Shown: piece after piece, positions 42,301 to 49,356 of the stretch
Position numbering within the stretch: the stretch's first letter is position 1
Layout of the letters: every line of letters starts with the position of its first letter
Assembly (NCBI GenBank): GCA_008694505.1
Contig: VZDJ01000216.1
Span: 2,155,539-2,219,538 of the forward strand
Direction of reading: 5' to 3'
Origin: Cyanoderma ruficeps
Taxonomy: Eukaryota; Chordata; Aves; Passeriformes; Timaliidae
DNA: 64,000 nt
The notes under the pieces: model-generated
The model's database searches: none
The model's input: the letters and a program-made list of their open reading frames with translations, nothing else
What the model was told of the DNA's origin: nothing
Program-made: the position numbers and the translations under genes

Positions 42301-45300
42301 CAGTTTCCAGCGTGTCAGTCACAGTCCAGTCTGCCTTCACACTTTGTGCCCAAAATTCCTCTCTCTCTTTGACAGAAGTGGCAGCTCCCCACTTGACCCA
42401 ACCACTCACTGTGCTGCAGATATCTGTGCACCTGACATTTAGTGAAGGTGTTTACAAGGGAATTTGCAGGGGGGGGAGGCTTGGGGTTTTTTGCCTGGAG
42501 CATTCTAGAAAATCCAGGTATACACAGAGCACTGTGCATGGAGGTACAGAACTAAAATCAAACAGCAGCTTTGACTTAGAGGTCCTGGGGATGTCAATAA
42601 ACATATGGATAAAGGGTAGAGGTGGTGGTGGGTGGGAGTGCAGGAACAAGGACTGGCTATTGAGTATGGCTAAGTGTGGCACTGCTTTTGGAGTGGTTTG
42701 TTACATTCCCTCCCTTCCTTTAGACTTGCAACAACACCAGTGATGTGATGTGCTGCTGAGCAGAGTTTGAAACATTATTTATTTTCAGTTTGAATTATTT
42801 AGGTTTTTTTCATTTCCACTGTTTTCTAACAAAACCATTTGATGTTGAAGCTGTTTTATGCACCCAGACTATACCTACAGCTCTGGTCTGAAAGAGATGT
42901 GCTGGAGATGCAAATCTCTGGCTCATAGTTCTGTGAATCACAGATCAATTCCTGCAGTAGCAGGTATATAGAGCACCTGGTCTGCAGTTAATTAACTATC
43001 TAATTGTGCTTTGACTGTGGATCTCAATGTACACAAGTGGTGAGTATCAGATGGGACAATTCTAAAAATCTGTTTGTTATCCAGATTGGAAAGGGTGTGA
43101 AATATTGCATTTTTGTGTGCATAATGACATAACACACTACTGCTCCTTCTGTCCCTCTGCAGCCATGTGTGAGATGATCAAGATCATGCAGGAGTATGGG
43201 GAGGTGACCTGCTGTCTGGGAAGCTCTGCCAACCTTCGGAACAGTTGCCTCTTCCTGCAGAGTGATATCAGGTGGGGCAGGGTCTGCTCCTCCTGCAACT
43301 GCCTTTGCCTTGATCGTAGCAAGTACCCAGCTGTGGGTCACACCACACCTGTGAATTGTGCAGGGAGGTGCTCACGATTTCAGCTCACAATTTTAGCTGC
43401 ATTTCTCTCCAAGAGGGAGATCTGGGGGGGTTGGATGGGGATGTCTGTTTAAGGCCCTTGAAACACAGAGGTATTTCCACGTCCGAAAGGAAGATACTCT
43501 CTTGCATGCTGGACTGTTGTGCCCCAACTGCCATTACAGATGCTTCCCATTGGGTGAAAGAGTGGAAACACCCCATGGATCAGCCAATTTGTTGACCTTG
43601 TGCCACAAACCCAAATGTGTTCATTATTTCTTTGGGAATAACTGAAAGTCTAGGGAGATTAATCCTAATTTCACGTGTTAGCTCAGGCTTCTCTACCTGA
43701 GCAAGGTATACAGATCACGATACAACACGGTGTGACTTTCCAAGCTGGACTGTCGATCGCCGAGGCTGGGAGTGTCCCACTTCAGGGACAGAAAGGTGAG
43801 GCTCCACACAGCAGCAGTTCAAGGGAATAACTCTTTAATTCAAAAATCTGACTCCATTTATATACATTTGTACAAAGGTCAAGAGATTGGCTACTTCAGG
43901 TTGCCACCTCTCTAAGCTGGATGGTGGACATCACCATCAATCATTTCTTCTCTCAGAGGAGGAGTATGCAAGCGTTCTAAAAATACACATTGTTTAGATG
44001 AAGCTGCGTGAAAATCTGCAGCAACAAAGACAGAAGGCAGAAAATTCAGGGTGACACTGGACTGCAGTGAGCCAGTTTCCTTCCTGGGATGAGGCCTTTC
44101 TCTAACACCCCTGTGTTGTCCTTGCAGTATAGCCCTGGACCCTCTCTACCCATCCCGCTGCTCCTGGGAGACCTTTGGCTATGCCACCAGCACCACCCTG
44201 AGCAATGGCTCTGAGGAGCTCACCCCGCTGCAGCTCTCAGGGCAGCTCAACAGCCTGCCCTGCTCCATGTCCTTCCGCCAAGAAGAGAGCACCAGCATCA
44301 TCAGGCTCATAGAGCAGGTGAGCCAAACAATCCCCTCTCCACTCTGCAAGGAGCAGAGCCAGGAGCTCACATGAGCATTCTGCTTGAGGTGCCCACAATG
44401 CTGCCAGCAGGAGCTTTGCTTGTGAGACCCTGACCTTTGTCCAGGAAGCACAAGAGGGAGAATCTTCCTGCCTGGTCTTCCTGGTCCAAGGTGTAAGGAA
44501 TGGTTTGGAAATGGTACCTTGTGGCAATAGAACATGAGTATTGTTCATCTGGATGAAGTATAATCTTGCAGAGATCCCTAGCCAGACAACAATGCAGTGT
44601 TAAGGAGAAGCATAACCCCAGAAAAGCCAGGAATTAAAACAAACTTACCCCTTGGCTAAATCCTGCCTTTCCTTCAGAACCTCTCCATGTAGGCAAGAGA
44701 CCTTCCCTTTTTGCTTTCAGTGTGTCCAGATCCTCTCCCCTCCCACTTCCCCTGCAGGCCACATGTTTGTCCTTGCCTGCCATAACTGCTCTTGGCTGGC
44801 AGCTGCTCCCAGCAGGGCTCTGAGGGCTTGTGCTTCCTTCCAGGCCAGGCATGCGACGTATGGGATCCGCAAGTGTTTCCTCTTCCTGCTGCAGTGCCAG
44901 CTGACCTTGGTTGTCATTCAGGTGAGTCCTGGCCTGGCTTGGGACAGCATTTAGCTCAGAGGACAGGAGGGCTCACATGGATATGGGTGGCTGCAGTGGG
45001 GCAGCCTCAAGAGGGGAATGTGGCCTTCAGTCAGGTTTACACAGTGTGTTTGGGGAAGTTACAGGTGGAGACTCTGTGATCTCAGCCTGCGCTGCTCCTT
45101 CTCCCTGATCCTCATACATTTACTTTCAAACCCTTTTTCCCTGGAGAAAAGGATCCCCTGCAGCTCCTGCCACAGGAACATATGGAGGGGCTGTGCAGTG
45201 GCAGCCCAGTTACCAGCTCATCCCAGTGTTTTGGGGGAAGACAGCAGCATTTTGGGTAACAAGTCTGTCCTAGCACTGCTCATGCTCTTCACTCTGGGTT

Positions 45301-48300
45301 GTTTCTGTCCAGTTCCTCTCCTGCCTGGTGCAGCTGCCCCCCATCCTCAGTACCACAGACATCGTGTGGCTCTCCTGTTTCTGCTACCCACTGCTCAGGT
45401 GAGTCTGTCGGGGTGGAATCTCCTCCCACCCCCACAGGATGCACAGACCACTCCCTCAGCCTCACCGTGTCTGTGCTAAAAGAAAGCTGACTTCACCCAC
45501 AGCATGCTAAGAAGGCTGCAAGGATTATTCCAAGCACCTGCTTTGACAAAGTGCTTGGAAACAGTGACAGGAGCATTTGTGTGCTGCTGTGTTAACCCCT
45601 GCCTTGTGTGATGGAAAGTCTGGGGTGTCAGGTGGAGGCCAAGGTACCACAGGTGGTGTTTTTTTTCTCACTTATACATTTGGAGGCCACTTCTCTCTCT
45701 GCACCTGCCATGAGTAACACCTTTTATGGCATATGTAAAGATAACTGCCAGTGCTTCAGGCAGTCTGAGTAGGTTATTTGGGTTCAAATGTTAGATAAAA
45801 GCACAATAGCTCTGGTGCCTGAACACATTACTGAGACACTTAACTTACCTTTCTCCAGTATCTCGCTCCTGGGCAAGCCTCCCCACAGCTCCATCATGAC
45901 CATGGCAACAGGAAAAAACTTGACTTCCATTCCCAAGAAGGTAGGTGGCCCCTCACTTTAAATTATTCACACATTTTTCTCTTCGTTTTTGTCCCAGTGT
46001 TGATGCATAGCTGAGGCTCTGTGCCTTCCTAGCTCGCTCAGTAAATTGATCCATGGCATGAACCAGGGAGGGAATCCCCTGTTCCAGCATGCCCAGAGGG
46101 CAGATCCTCAGTGCAGCATCTCATCTGTACTACAGCTTGTCTTTTGCAGCCACTGATTCTCTGATGGTCCGTGGGGAGGAGGTTGTAGCAATGACATGCC
46201 CATCTCATCCTCTTTCCTTTCCCTTATTCACAGACTCAGCACTACTTCCTGCTCTGCTTCCTGCTGAAATTCAGCCTGACCATTTGCTCCTGCCTCATCT
46301 GCTTCGGGTTCACCCTGCATGAATCCTGCAAAGGGGTGAACACCACCAGCCTCAACCTCACAGCCTGCTCCTCCATCATGCTGCACAGGTGAGGAACTGG
46401 GCCTGGCACACACATCCCTACTGCTCCTGCCCTTTCCAAGGAGGACTGATCCCATTCCTCTAACAACCTTCAGCCTCTTCCATGACCCACCAGGGCTGTA
46501 GCCTTGACAGCTACATCACTGCCCACTGTCACCTCCTGGTACCAGGACAGCCTGAGCTCACACACAGGTCCCTCAGCTGTTAAAGGAGGACATGGCCCTG
46601 GTGGGAACAGGTCAGACAGTTAAGTGCCCACTGTTGACTTCCTTGTGTCCTCTCTCATTCACTAGCAATGCTTATGGTACTCCTGACTGGTTTGGGACAT
46701 TTTCCAATGCTCTCCTGGTAGCCCAGAAGCTCACAGCTGGCCTGATTGTTTTACACACAGGTAAGTCCCTGTTCCCAGATCACCATTCCCTGCTCTGGGG
46801 GAAAACTTGTATCCTCTGTCTCTTTCTTTGCCCGCTATGCCAAAGCACAAACTCCCTGACAGAAGCAGACACTGCAGTGGCCTCACAGCACAGGCACAAA
46901 TCCCCCTGTCTCACTAAACATTACTCTGGCAGATTAAAGACAACACCCTCAGAACTGATTCTGCTTCCTACCAGCCTGGTGAAGAGCTGGTTCTATCCAG
47001 TCTCACCAAAAGGGCCAAATCCCTTTTGCCTTCTTGAAAGCTAGTAGCAGCACCTGTAGCTCTCCAAAAATATTCCCTGCTTTGAAAGTGTTTATATCCC
47101 TGCTGCTATTCTGTGAAGAACCCCGTTGCCTTCCCACAAAAGGCACTGATGCAGCTATGACTGTTTGAGAGCTGAAAGCCTTCTTAAACCCTCTGGAGGA
47201 GTGTGAAGCCAGCTCCTGGCTGACCATCATCACCTGCATCCATTGCCTGGCAGAGTAGGTCCAGCTGCTCCCTGACAATGAAGGGTCTCAGCTCCCTGTC
47301 CCTTATGTCCCTGGTGCTGGGCAGAGCACTCTGTGAGATGTCCAGGTGTCCAATCCAGCAGAAATGTTTCCTGACTTGATCTCCAGCTTTGGAGACAGTG
47401 GGTTGCAGTAGTTTTGTGTCCCTCAGACCACTGAGGCAAGGCAGGGGTGCTTTGCCTGGCAGCTGTTTGGAAGAGCCCAAGTGAAAGCTGAGCAAATGCT
47501 TGGTCCTGTACAGACAGCCCTGGGCCTCTGGCTAAATCTCTGTCTGGGCTGGAGCTTTGCAGCCTGGAACAAGGGCACTCCCACCCATCCCACTCCCCAG
47601 ACCTGGGCCTTTGCCTGCTCTGTTTTAGCTCCTGTTGCAGCCCTGGAACAAGGGCACTCCCACCCATCCCACTCCCCAGACCTGGGCCTTTGCCTGCTCT
47701 GTTTTAGCTCCTTGGCTGTGAACCAACCTCACAGTGAATAATTGTGTGCACTACAACCACTGCACTGCCCCCACCTGCATTCCAGGGACTTGGAATTGCT
47801 GTGAGGAGCCTGGTCTGAAAGAGCCTTGAATCGTAGAGGGTTCCAGGCACATGAACCCCATATCTCTTAGGAATAACAGGTGTTGATGTACCTTTTAAAG
47901 CCCTGTTGTGTGTGGGATGCTAAATAATCCCCTTTTCCTTGCAGTGTTCATATCCATCACCCACGTCCATCGCACCAAGCCCCTGTGGAAGAAGAGCCCC
48001 CTCTCCAACCGCTGGTGGACACTCACTGTGGCTGTTGTGTGAGTACCCCAAGCCCTGGGGAGCTGTTCCAGGATGCTGGAGCAAGGAGGGCCCCAGGCCC
48101 ACTCCAGCACCAGTTTGCTGGTGCTGAGGAGAATCAAGTACATGGCAATTGATCTCCACTGCTGAACTGGTGAAGGGTCTCTGTTGTGAGTGTTTCGTCT
48201 GGGCTTGAATCCTGATCTGCAGGTCCTGGGAAGCTTGTCAGGTCTGCTGAGATTTGCTGTGTCTGTTTTTAATCTTAGAGTGCTGGGGCAAGTGGCACAG

Positions 48301-49356
48301 ACTGTGCTGGACCTGAAACTCTGGGAAAACCTCAACTCTTCTTTGACCTTTAACCACGTCTCCATCTCTCCAGTCTCATGGCTCCTGGGTTTTCTTTCCT
48401 TGATCCTTGTGGTTATCATCAATGAGATTGTCAAGCTGCATGAAATCAGGTATGAGGGTTGTAGGGAGGATGGGGAGAAAGGGCTGAAGCCTCCCCCCAG
48501 CCTGGCCTTGAGCTGCAAAAACTAATGATGCCCAGGGAACAGGGTGGGGAACAAAAAGGAAAAGCTGATTGCATTGTGTAAATCACCTGGCCATTGTGTG
48601 CAGGCCCACGTTCCACCTCTCAGGGAGGAAGCACAGGAGAGGAAGGAGGGTCAGAGAAGGGCAGTGGCAGTGATTGGAAGCAGGAAGGGAGAACAAAACT
48701 TCCTTATCTCAAACCAAAGGGAGGGAGACAGCCAAGGTCTATGCAACACCAGTATGGAATTGGGGAGGGCTGTTCTGTCCATCTTGTCCCACGAGGACAG
48801 AGGCATTGAATCACAGCAGAGGAAATGTGCCTTCACACAGAGCCTGGACTGTGGGACTCGTTTTCACGGGAAGTGGCTGAAGCCAAGAACGAGTAGCAGG
48901 CAAAGTGACTGGCTGTTCTTCCCAGCTCAGGGAGCAGCTGGAGCTGGGAGTAAATGTTAATGAACATTGATTCAGGAAATGGGCTGGGGAGGCAAAGCAG
49001 CGGGGATTACAGGGAGCCCTGATGGGGATAGACACCATCTCAGTTCCTGCAAAGAGTTTCTGGACCTTTCTCTACTGTGTCTGGTGTCCCTGGAGATGGG
49101 ATTTGGCTGGATGGAGTAGGACTGAGACCATGGGTTGTTGCTTTCTGGATTTGATTCTCCTCCCAGACTACCACAGTGCCCAGGCCAGGGATTTCCCTTC
49201 TTGGGGCTAGCAGCTCAGGAATGGCAGTGGTGCAGTCTTACCTTTCACTCCTCTATATACTGACTCTCTTTCTTCTTCTCCAGGGTCCGTGTCCGTTACC
49301 AAAAGAGGCAGAAGTTGCAGTTTGAAACCAAGTTGGGGATGAATTCGCCATTTTAA
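9334..49356 (+). CDS. TMEM94: TMEM94 (ER magnesium transporter ERMA), 31 coding exons
   Basis: Coding exons: 9334-9357, 20724-20843, 21526-21653, 22240-22376, 23015-23211, 23806-23957, 24246-24348, 24646-24732, 25238-25354, 29081-29137, 30945-31049, 31648-31812, 32049-32258, 32422-32737, 33458-33631, 36857-36959, 38120-38337, 39529-39710, 39911-40049, 40661-40776, 41631-41730, 43163-43271, 44128-44317, 44844-44921, 45313-45398, 45859-45940, 46234-46388, 46666-46760, 47945-48038, 48279-48449, 49284-49356. All junctions are in phase; total 4,083 nt, 1,360 residues plus stop (human about 1,356). The product matches recalled human TMEM94 along its whole length. It has four N-terminal membrane segments (about 68-84, 98-115, 285-300, 317-338), a large cytosolic headpiece resembling P-type ATPase actuator, nucleotide and phosphorylation domains, and a C-terminal membrane block from about 1090. 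The DKTG phosphorylation motif appears as DKQG (D415). A GMN motif, known from CorA/Mrs2 magnesium channels, lies at 1355-1357. Published work assigns it magnesium uptake into the ER. The ATG at 9334 has a strong context and gives the conserved MDLKEK start. Confidence 0.96.
10674..10730 (+). repeat. CR1 LINE 3'-terminal fragment
   Basis: The stretch from GGAACTAGATGATCTTTAA to CCAAACCATTCTGTA corresponds to the conserved 3' tail of avian CR1 elements in sense orientation. The upstream part of the element is absent, as usual for 5'-truncated CR1 copies. Confidence 0.75.
13675..13760 (+). other. Polypyrimidine tract
   Basis: About 85 bases consisting almost only of C and T (TTCTTCCCTCCCTG, then runs such as CACCCCCCACCCCC). 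It precedes the candidate alternative first exon by about 190 bases. It could be promoter-associated or merely low-complexity sequence. Confidence 0.5.
13949..14002 (+). CDS. TMEM94: Candidate alternative first coding exon of TMEM94
   Basis: An ATG opens 18 codons (MLFKQADLWIPHQGKCRK) that end exactly in phase 0 at a consensus donor, GTAAGT at 14003. Joined to the exon at 20724, which also starts in phase 0, it would replace the 8-residue MDLKEKCQ start with an 18-residue one. The ATG context is weak (C at -3). The acceptor-like CTCTGCAG ending at 13842 would make a 160-nt internal exon out of phase, so a first exon is the better reading. Not confirmed by transcript evidence. Confidence 0.45.
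14640..14735 (+). repeat. MIR-like SINE fragment
   Basis: Resembles the MIR core: GTAGTGCTTCAATACGCT, then CTCATCCTGCCAGCAGCC and GTGGGACAGGTAACTATGG. It is strongly diverged and was recognised from recalled consensus. Confidence 0.4.
15520..15690 (+). repeat. MIR-like SINE fragment
   Basis: Contains a MIR-type block of CAGAAAATGAGTAACTAAGG, then GCACAGAGGAGTAT, a segment like CCCACTGTCATGCAG, and AGTGGCAGACTGAATTAGA. The order matches the MIR 3' half. Confidence 0.45.
20724..20843 (+). CDS. TMEM94: TMEM94 coding exon 2 (residues 9-48)
   Basis: Acceptor CACCTCAG, donor GTGAGG, phase 0 at both ends. Encodes the cytosolic N-terminal segment including KKALTILRDQLSALLEG and the basic KERKKG stretch. 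Confidence 0.93.
20844..21525 (+). other. TMEM94: TMEM94 intron
   Basis: A 0.7 kb GT-AG intron. I see no repeat or further exon in it. Confidence 0.6.
21526..21653 (+). CDS. TMEM94: TMEM94 coding exon 3 (first membrane segment)
   Basis: Starts after TTTGCAG and ends before GTGAGC in phase 2. Encodes EVWRSSFLYHGNRCSCFHW followed by the leucine-rich transmembrane stretch ASLMLLAVLLLLCC, as in human. Confidence 0.95.
22240..22376 (+). CDS. TMEM94: TMEM94 coding exon 4 (second membrane segment)
   Basis: The acceptor is an unusual GTGTGAAG; the donor is GTGAGG. Encodes NALALFLLLLLDLLMIGRQ and then the charged LKCREVERRL stretch. The reading frame across both junctions matches human. Confidence 0.92.
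22377..23014 (+). other. TMEM94: TMEM94 intron
   Basis: A 0.6 kb GT-AG intron with no recognisable feature. Confidence 0.55.
23015..23211 (+). CDS. TMEM94: TMEM94 coding exon 5 (actuator-like domain)
   Basis: Acceptor GCTTTCAG, donor GTAACT. Encodes MYPDLHMPYAPSWSLHWAYR and LVEGDVVALRPGQESF. The VEGDVV segment resembles the VPGDIV motif of P-type ATPase actuator domains. Confidence 0.95.
23212..23805 (+). other. TMEM94: TMEM94 intron
   Basis: A 0.6 kb GT-AG intron, AT-rich, with nothing else recognised. Confidence 0.55.
23806..23957 (+). CDS. TMEM94: TMEM94 coding exon 6
   Basis: Acceptor TCTTCTAG, donor GTGGGT, ends in phase 2. Encodes DDEHIVLEPGDLFPPFSPPP and the RLFRVLKTPVIDNVR segment of the actuator-like region. 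Confidence 0.95.
24246..24348 (+). CDS. TMEM94: TMEM94 coding exon 7 (entry to third membrane segment)
   Basis: Acceptor GTCTCTTAG, donor GTAGGT. Encodes WCLEMALSRPVTALDNERF and the start of the third hydrophobic stretch (AVPIVL). Confidence 0.95.
24349..24645 (+). other. TMEM94: TMEM94 intron
   Basis: A 297 bp GT-AG intron. No feature recognised. Confidence 0.5.
24646..24732 (+). CDS. TMEM94: TMEM94 coding exon 8 (third membrane segment)
   Basis: Acceptor GAATTGCAG, donor GTAAAG, 29 codons in phase 0. Encodes AGFLIINAVRFIFQAPG and SWQYTLLQLQ. Confidence 0.95.
24733..25237 (+). other. TMEM94: TMEM94 intron
   Basis: A 0.5 kb GT-AG intron with a short TATA/CTATAT run near 24957-24975 and a T-rich acceptor tract. 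No other feature. Confidence 0.5.
25238..25354 (+). CDS. TMEM94: TMEM94 coding exon 9 (fourth membrane segment)
   Basis: Acceptor TTTTTTTTCAG, donor GTAGGT, 39 codons. Encodes the hydrophobic VLPILPLLFPVLWILATAF, then EARVLAQMSKASS, leading into the phosphorylation-domain side. Confidence 0.95.
25355..29080 (+). other. TMEM94: TMEM94 intron 10
   Basis: A 3.7 kb intron. Its central 1.5 kb resembles an old LINE in reverse orientation (26590-28100). The flanks hold only chance open frames on both strands. Confidence 0.6.
26590..28100 (-). repeat. Degraded CR1/L3-superfamily LINE, antisense
   Basis: On the minus strand this stretch reads like the 3' half of an ancient CR1/L3-type element. Examples are a block like GATTAGAGGTTTGGAAAATA near 27035-27054, a TTACTGGAATATTTTGTGGGG block near 27115-27137, and a terminal CCTCTGGCCTTGAAAAATTG near 26628-26647. 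Order and spacing fit a LINE 3' end with the tail at the low coordinate. Frames are broken throughout. Boundaries and subfamily are uncertain because the match is to recalled consensus. Confidence 0.5.
29081..29137 (+). CDS. TMEM94: TMEM94 coding exon 10
   Basis: A 57-nt exon between TTGCTGCAG and GTACTA, phase 0. Encodes LAKFSEDTLSSYTEMVSSQ, nearly identical to human. Confidence 0.95.
29138..30944 (+). other. TMEM94: TMEM94 intron
   Basis: A 1.8 kb GT-AG intron. A short MIR-like phrase (AACTTGGGCAAGTTGCCTCA) lies near 30496-30515. Nothing else recognised. Confidence 0.5.
30945..31049 (+). CDS. TMEM94: TMEM94 coding exon 11
   Basis: Acceptor CCTCCTCAG, donor GTGAGT, 35 codons. Encodes EMIRCIWSHFLCVLKGKSPT and LLHSLGSVT. 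Confidence 0.95.
31050..31647 (+). other. TMEM94: TMEM94 intron
   Basis: A 0.6 kb GT-AG intron, no feature recognised. Confidence 0.5.
31648..31812 (+). CDS. TMEM94: TMEM94 coding exon 12 (DKQG phosphorylation-loop motif)
   Basis: Acceptor GTTCTAG, donor GTGAGT, 55 codons (residues 410-464). VLCCVDKQGILSWPNPSPE aligns with the P-type ATPase CSDKTGTLT loop. Aspartate 415 is kept and the threonine is replaced by glutamine, as in human. Confidence 0.95.
32049..32258 (+). CDS. TMEM94: TMEM94 coding exon 13
   Basis: Acceptor TCTCCCACAG, donor GTAAGA, 70 codons. Encodes a polar segment including SKHPSGSNVSFSKDTEGGEE. This is the least conserved part of the headpiece compared with recalled human sequence. 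Confidence 0.93.
32422..32737 (+). CDS. TMEM94: TMEM94 coding exon 14 (nucleotide-binding-like region)
   Basis: The largest coding exon (316 nt), ending in phase 1 before GTGAGG. Encodes EAEDFVCDYHLEMLSLSQDQ, then LGLNVLLNLCNASVTERLCR and PVHVPWGLCELARLIG, nearly identical to human. Confidence 0.96.
32738..33457 (+). other. TMEM94: TMEM94 intron
   Basis: A 0.7 kb GT-AG intron containing a MIR-like fragment at about 33090-33220. Confidence 0.55.
33090..33220 (+). repeat. MIR-like SINE fragment
   Basis: CATTTTACAGATGCGAAAAC followed by GGAGGCATAGGGACGGTAAG and a diverged tail matches the most conserved MIR segment in order. This is the clearest of the MIR-like copies. Confidence 0.55.
33458..33631 (+). 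CDS. TMEM94: TMEM94 coding exon 15
   Basis: Acceptor TGTTTCAG, donor GTAAGG, phases 1 to 1. Encodes FTPGAKDLFKQENYLALYRL and TKRRPPLSHMINLFVKDTTT. Confidence 0.95.
33632..36856 (+). other. TMEM94: TMEM94 intron 16
   Basis: A 3.2 kb intron. A 21-bp-period TA-rich duplication sits at 34080-34112 (TTGATAAGAAAT twice around a TA run). No coding or RNA feature recognised. Confidence 0.55.
36857..36959 (+). CDS. TMEM94: TMEM94 coding exon 16
   Basis: Acceptor CACTTCAG, donor GTAGGC. Encodes TEQMFSHGTADIILEACTDF and WDGTDIYPLSGSD, aligned with the KGA-containing nucleotide-domain region of P-type ATPases. Confidence 0.95.
36960..38119 (+). other. TMEM94: TMEM94 intron
   Basis: A 1.2 kb GT-AG intron, AT-rich, no recognised feature. 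Confidence 0.5.
38120..38337 (+). CDS. TMEM94: TMEM94 coding exon 17
   Basis: Acceptor TTCACACAG, donor GTATGT. Encodes KKVLDFYQRACLSGYCSAFA and CIELVQVPGQSAIFTCCDL. Confidence 0.95.
38338..39528 (+). other. TMEM94: TMEM94 intron
   Basis: A 1.2 kb GT-AG intron. Its acceptor is a tandem AAG-AAG (see findings). A weak MIR-like phrase lies near 38850-38890. Confidence 0.5.
39529..39710 (+). CDS. TMEM94: TMEM94 coding exon 18
   Basis: Starts after CCTGAAG and ends before GTAAGC. Encodes ALSGQIFMGMVSSQYQARLD and LIDGLVNACIRFVYFSLEDE. This aligns with the P-type ATPase segment where regulators follow the phosphorylation domain. Confidence 0.93.
39911..40049 (+). CDS. TMEM94: TMEM94 coding exon 19
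   Basis: Acceptor ACCCACAG, donor GTGAGA, ends in phase 1. Encodes VFAEKMGLETGWNCHISLTP and a serine/proline-rich loop. Confidence 0.95.
40050..40660 (+). other. TMEM94: TMEM94 intron with perfect hairpin
   Basis: A 0.6 kb intron containing a perfect 12-bp inverted repeat with an 8-base loop at 40480-40511. Confidence 0.55.
40480..40511. repeat. Perfect inverted repeat (12 bp arms, 8-base loop)
   Basis: AGTCATCTAAAA at 40480-40491 is matched by its exact reverse complement at 40500-40511. No known element was recognised around it. Confidence 0.85.
40661..40776 (+). CDS. TMEM94: TMEM94 coding exon 20
   Basis: Acceptor TCTGCTCCAG, donor GTGAGG. Encodes the acidic LLLMEEEGHSDLISFQPTDS segment. 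Confidence 0.95.
40777..41630 (+). other. TMEM94: TMEM94 intron
   Basis: A 0.85 kb GT-AG intron with no recognised feature. Confidence 0.5.
41631..41730 (+). CDS. TMEM94: TMEM94 coding exon 21
   Basis: Acceptor CTTTCTCAG, donor GTAAGT. Encodes AKLPRGIHQVRPHLQNIDNV and PLLVPLFTDCTPE. Confidence 0.95.
41731..43162 (+). other. TMEM94: TMEM94 intron with CT repeat
   Basis: A 1.4 kb intron with a CT microsatellite at about 42168-42192. Open frames on both strands have no recognisable product. Confidence 0.55.
42168..42192. repeat. CT dinucleotide microsatellite
   Basis: About 25 bases of CT repeat, interrupted once by TTT. Confidence 0.85.
43163..43271 (+). CDS. TMEM94: TMEM94 coding exon 22 (degenerate hinge-motif region)
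   Basis: Acceptor CTCTGCAG, donor GTGGGG. Encodes MCEMIKIMQEYGEVTCCLGS then SANLRNSCLFLQSDI. This aligns with the P-type ATPase TGDGxND hinge, where the aspartates are not conserved, followed by the DIGIA-like segment. Confidence 0.94.
43272..44127 (+). other. TMEM94: TMEM94 intron 23 with LTR-like insertion
   Basis: A 0.86 kb intron. Roughly its last half looks like an endogenous retroviral LTR in antisense orientation. Confidence 0.5.
43700..44000 (-). mobile_element. Probable solo LTR of an endogenous retrovirus (ends approximate)
   Basis: Read on the minus strand, this stretch has the order expected of an LTR: a CCAAT-type box (43885-43890), a TATATAAATGG box (43854-43864), then an ATTAAA polyadenylation signal (43834-43839) and a GC-richer 3' part. 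No internal viral gene is present. Terminal TG...CA borders and a target-site duplication could not be fixed. Confidence 0.5.
44128..44317 (+). CDS. TMEM94: TMEM94 coding exon 23
   Basis: Acceptor CCTTGCAG, donor GTGAGC. Encodes IALDPLYPSRCSWETFGYAT and LQLSGQLNSLPCSMSFRQEE. Ends the cytosolic headpiece. Confidence 0.95.
44318..44843 (+). other. TMEM94: TMEM94 intron
   Basis: A 0.5 kb GT-AG intron, no recognised feature. Confidence 0.5.
44844..44921 (+). CDS. TMEM94: TMEM94 coding exon 24 (C-terminal membrane block starts)
   Basis: Acceptor CTTCCAG, donor GTGAGT, 26 codons. Encodes ARHATYGIRK and then the hydrophobic CFLFLLQCQLTLVVIQ. Confidence 0.95.
44922..45312 (+). other. TMEM94: TMEM94 intron
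   Basis: A 0.4 kb GT-AG intron, no recognised feature. Confidence 0.5.
45313..45398 (+). CDS. TMEM94: TMEM94 coding exon 25
   Basis: Acceptor TCTGTCCAG, donor GTGAGT, ends in phase 2. Encodes FLSCLVQLPPILSTTDIVWL and SCFCYPLL, a membrane hairpin. Confidence 0.95.
45399..45858 (+). other. TMEM94: TMEM94 intron
   Basis: A 0.46 kb GT-AG intron, no recognised feature. Confidence 0.5.
45859..45940 (+). CDS. TMEM94: TMEM94 coding exon 26
   Basis: Acceptor CTTTCTCCAG, donor GTAGGT. Encodes ISLLGKPPHSSIMTMATGKN, a highly conserved cytosolic loop. Confidence 0.95.
46234..46388 (+). CDS. TMEM94: TMEM94 coding exon 27
   Basis: Acceptor TATTCACAG, donor GTGAGG. Encodes HYFLLCFLLKFSLTICSCLI and a variable loop with NTT and NLT sequons, which would be lumenal. 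Confidence 0.95.
46666..46760 (+). CDS. TMEM94: TMEM94 coding exon 28
   Basis: Acceptor ATTCACTAG, donor GTAAGT. Encodes a diverged loop (NAYGTPDWFGTFSNALL), then QKLTAGLIVLHT, the start of the next membrane segment. Confidence 0.94.
46761..47944 (+). other. TMEM94: TMEM94 intron 29 with tandem duplication
   Basis: A 1.2 kb GT-AG intron. A near-perfect duplication with a 79-base period occupies 47563-47712. No exon is seen in the duplicated unit. Confidence 0.6.
47563..47712. repeat. Tandem duplication, 79-base period, about 71 bases identical
   Basis: The block starting CCTGGAACAAGGGCACTCCC at 47563 recurs at 47642. Both copies run through to TGTTTTAGCTCCT, which ends at 47633 and 47712. 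The 71 bases are identical and the spacer differs. Confidence 0.93.
47945..48038 (+). CDS. TMEM94: TMEM94 coding exon 29
   Basis: Acceptor TTCCTTGCAG, donor GTGAGT. Encodes FISITHVHRTKPLWKKSPLS and the start of the WWTLTVAVV membrane segment. Confidence 0.95.
48279..48449 (+). CDS. TMEM94: TMEM94 coding exon 30 (last membrane segments)
   Basis: Acceptor AATCTTAG, donor GTATGA. Encodes VLGQVAQTVLDLKLW, a variable lumenal loop, and WLLGFLSLILVVIINEIVKL. Confidence 0.95.
48450..49283 (+). other. TMEM94: TMEM94 last intron
   Basis: A 0.83 kb GT-AG intron, purine-rich in its first half. No exon or repeat recognised. Confidence 0.5.
49284..49356 (+). CDS. TMEM94: TMEM94 terminal coding exon (GMN motif, stop)
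   Basis: Acceptor CTTCTCCAG. Encodes VRVRYQKRQKLQFETKLGMN then SPF and TAA at 49354-49356. The tail is identical to recalled human sequence. The GMN tripeptide is the motif shared with CorA/Mrs2 magnesium channels. Confidence 0.96.
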
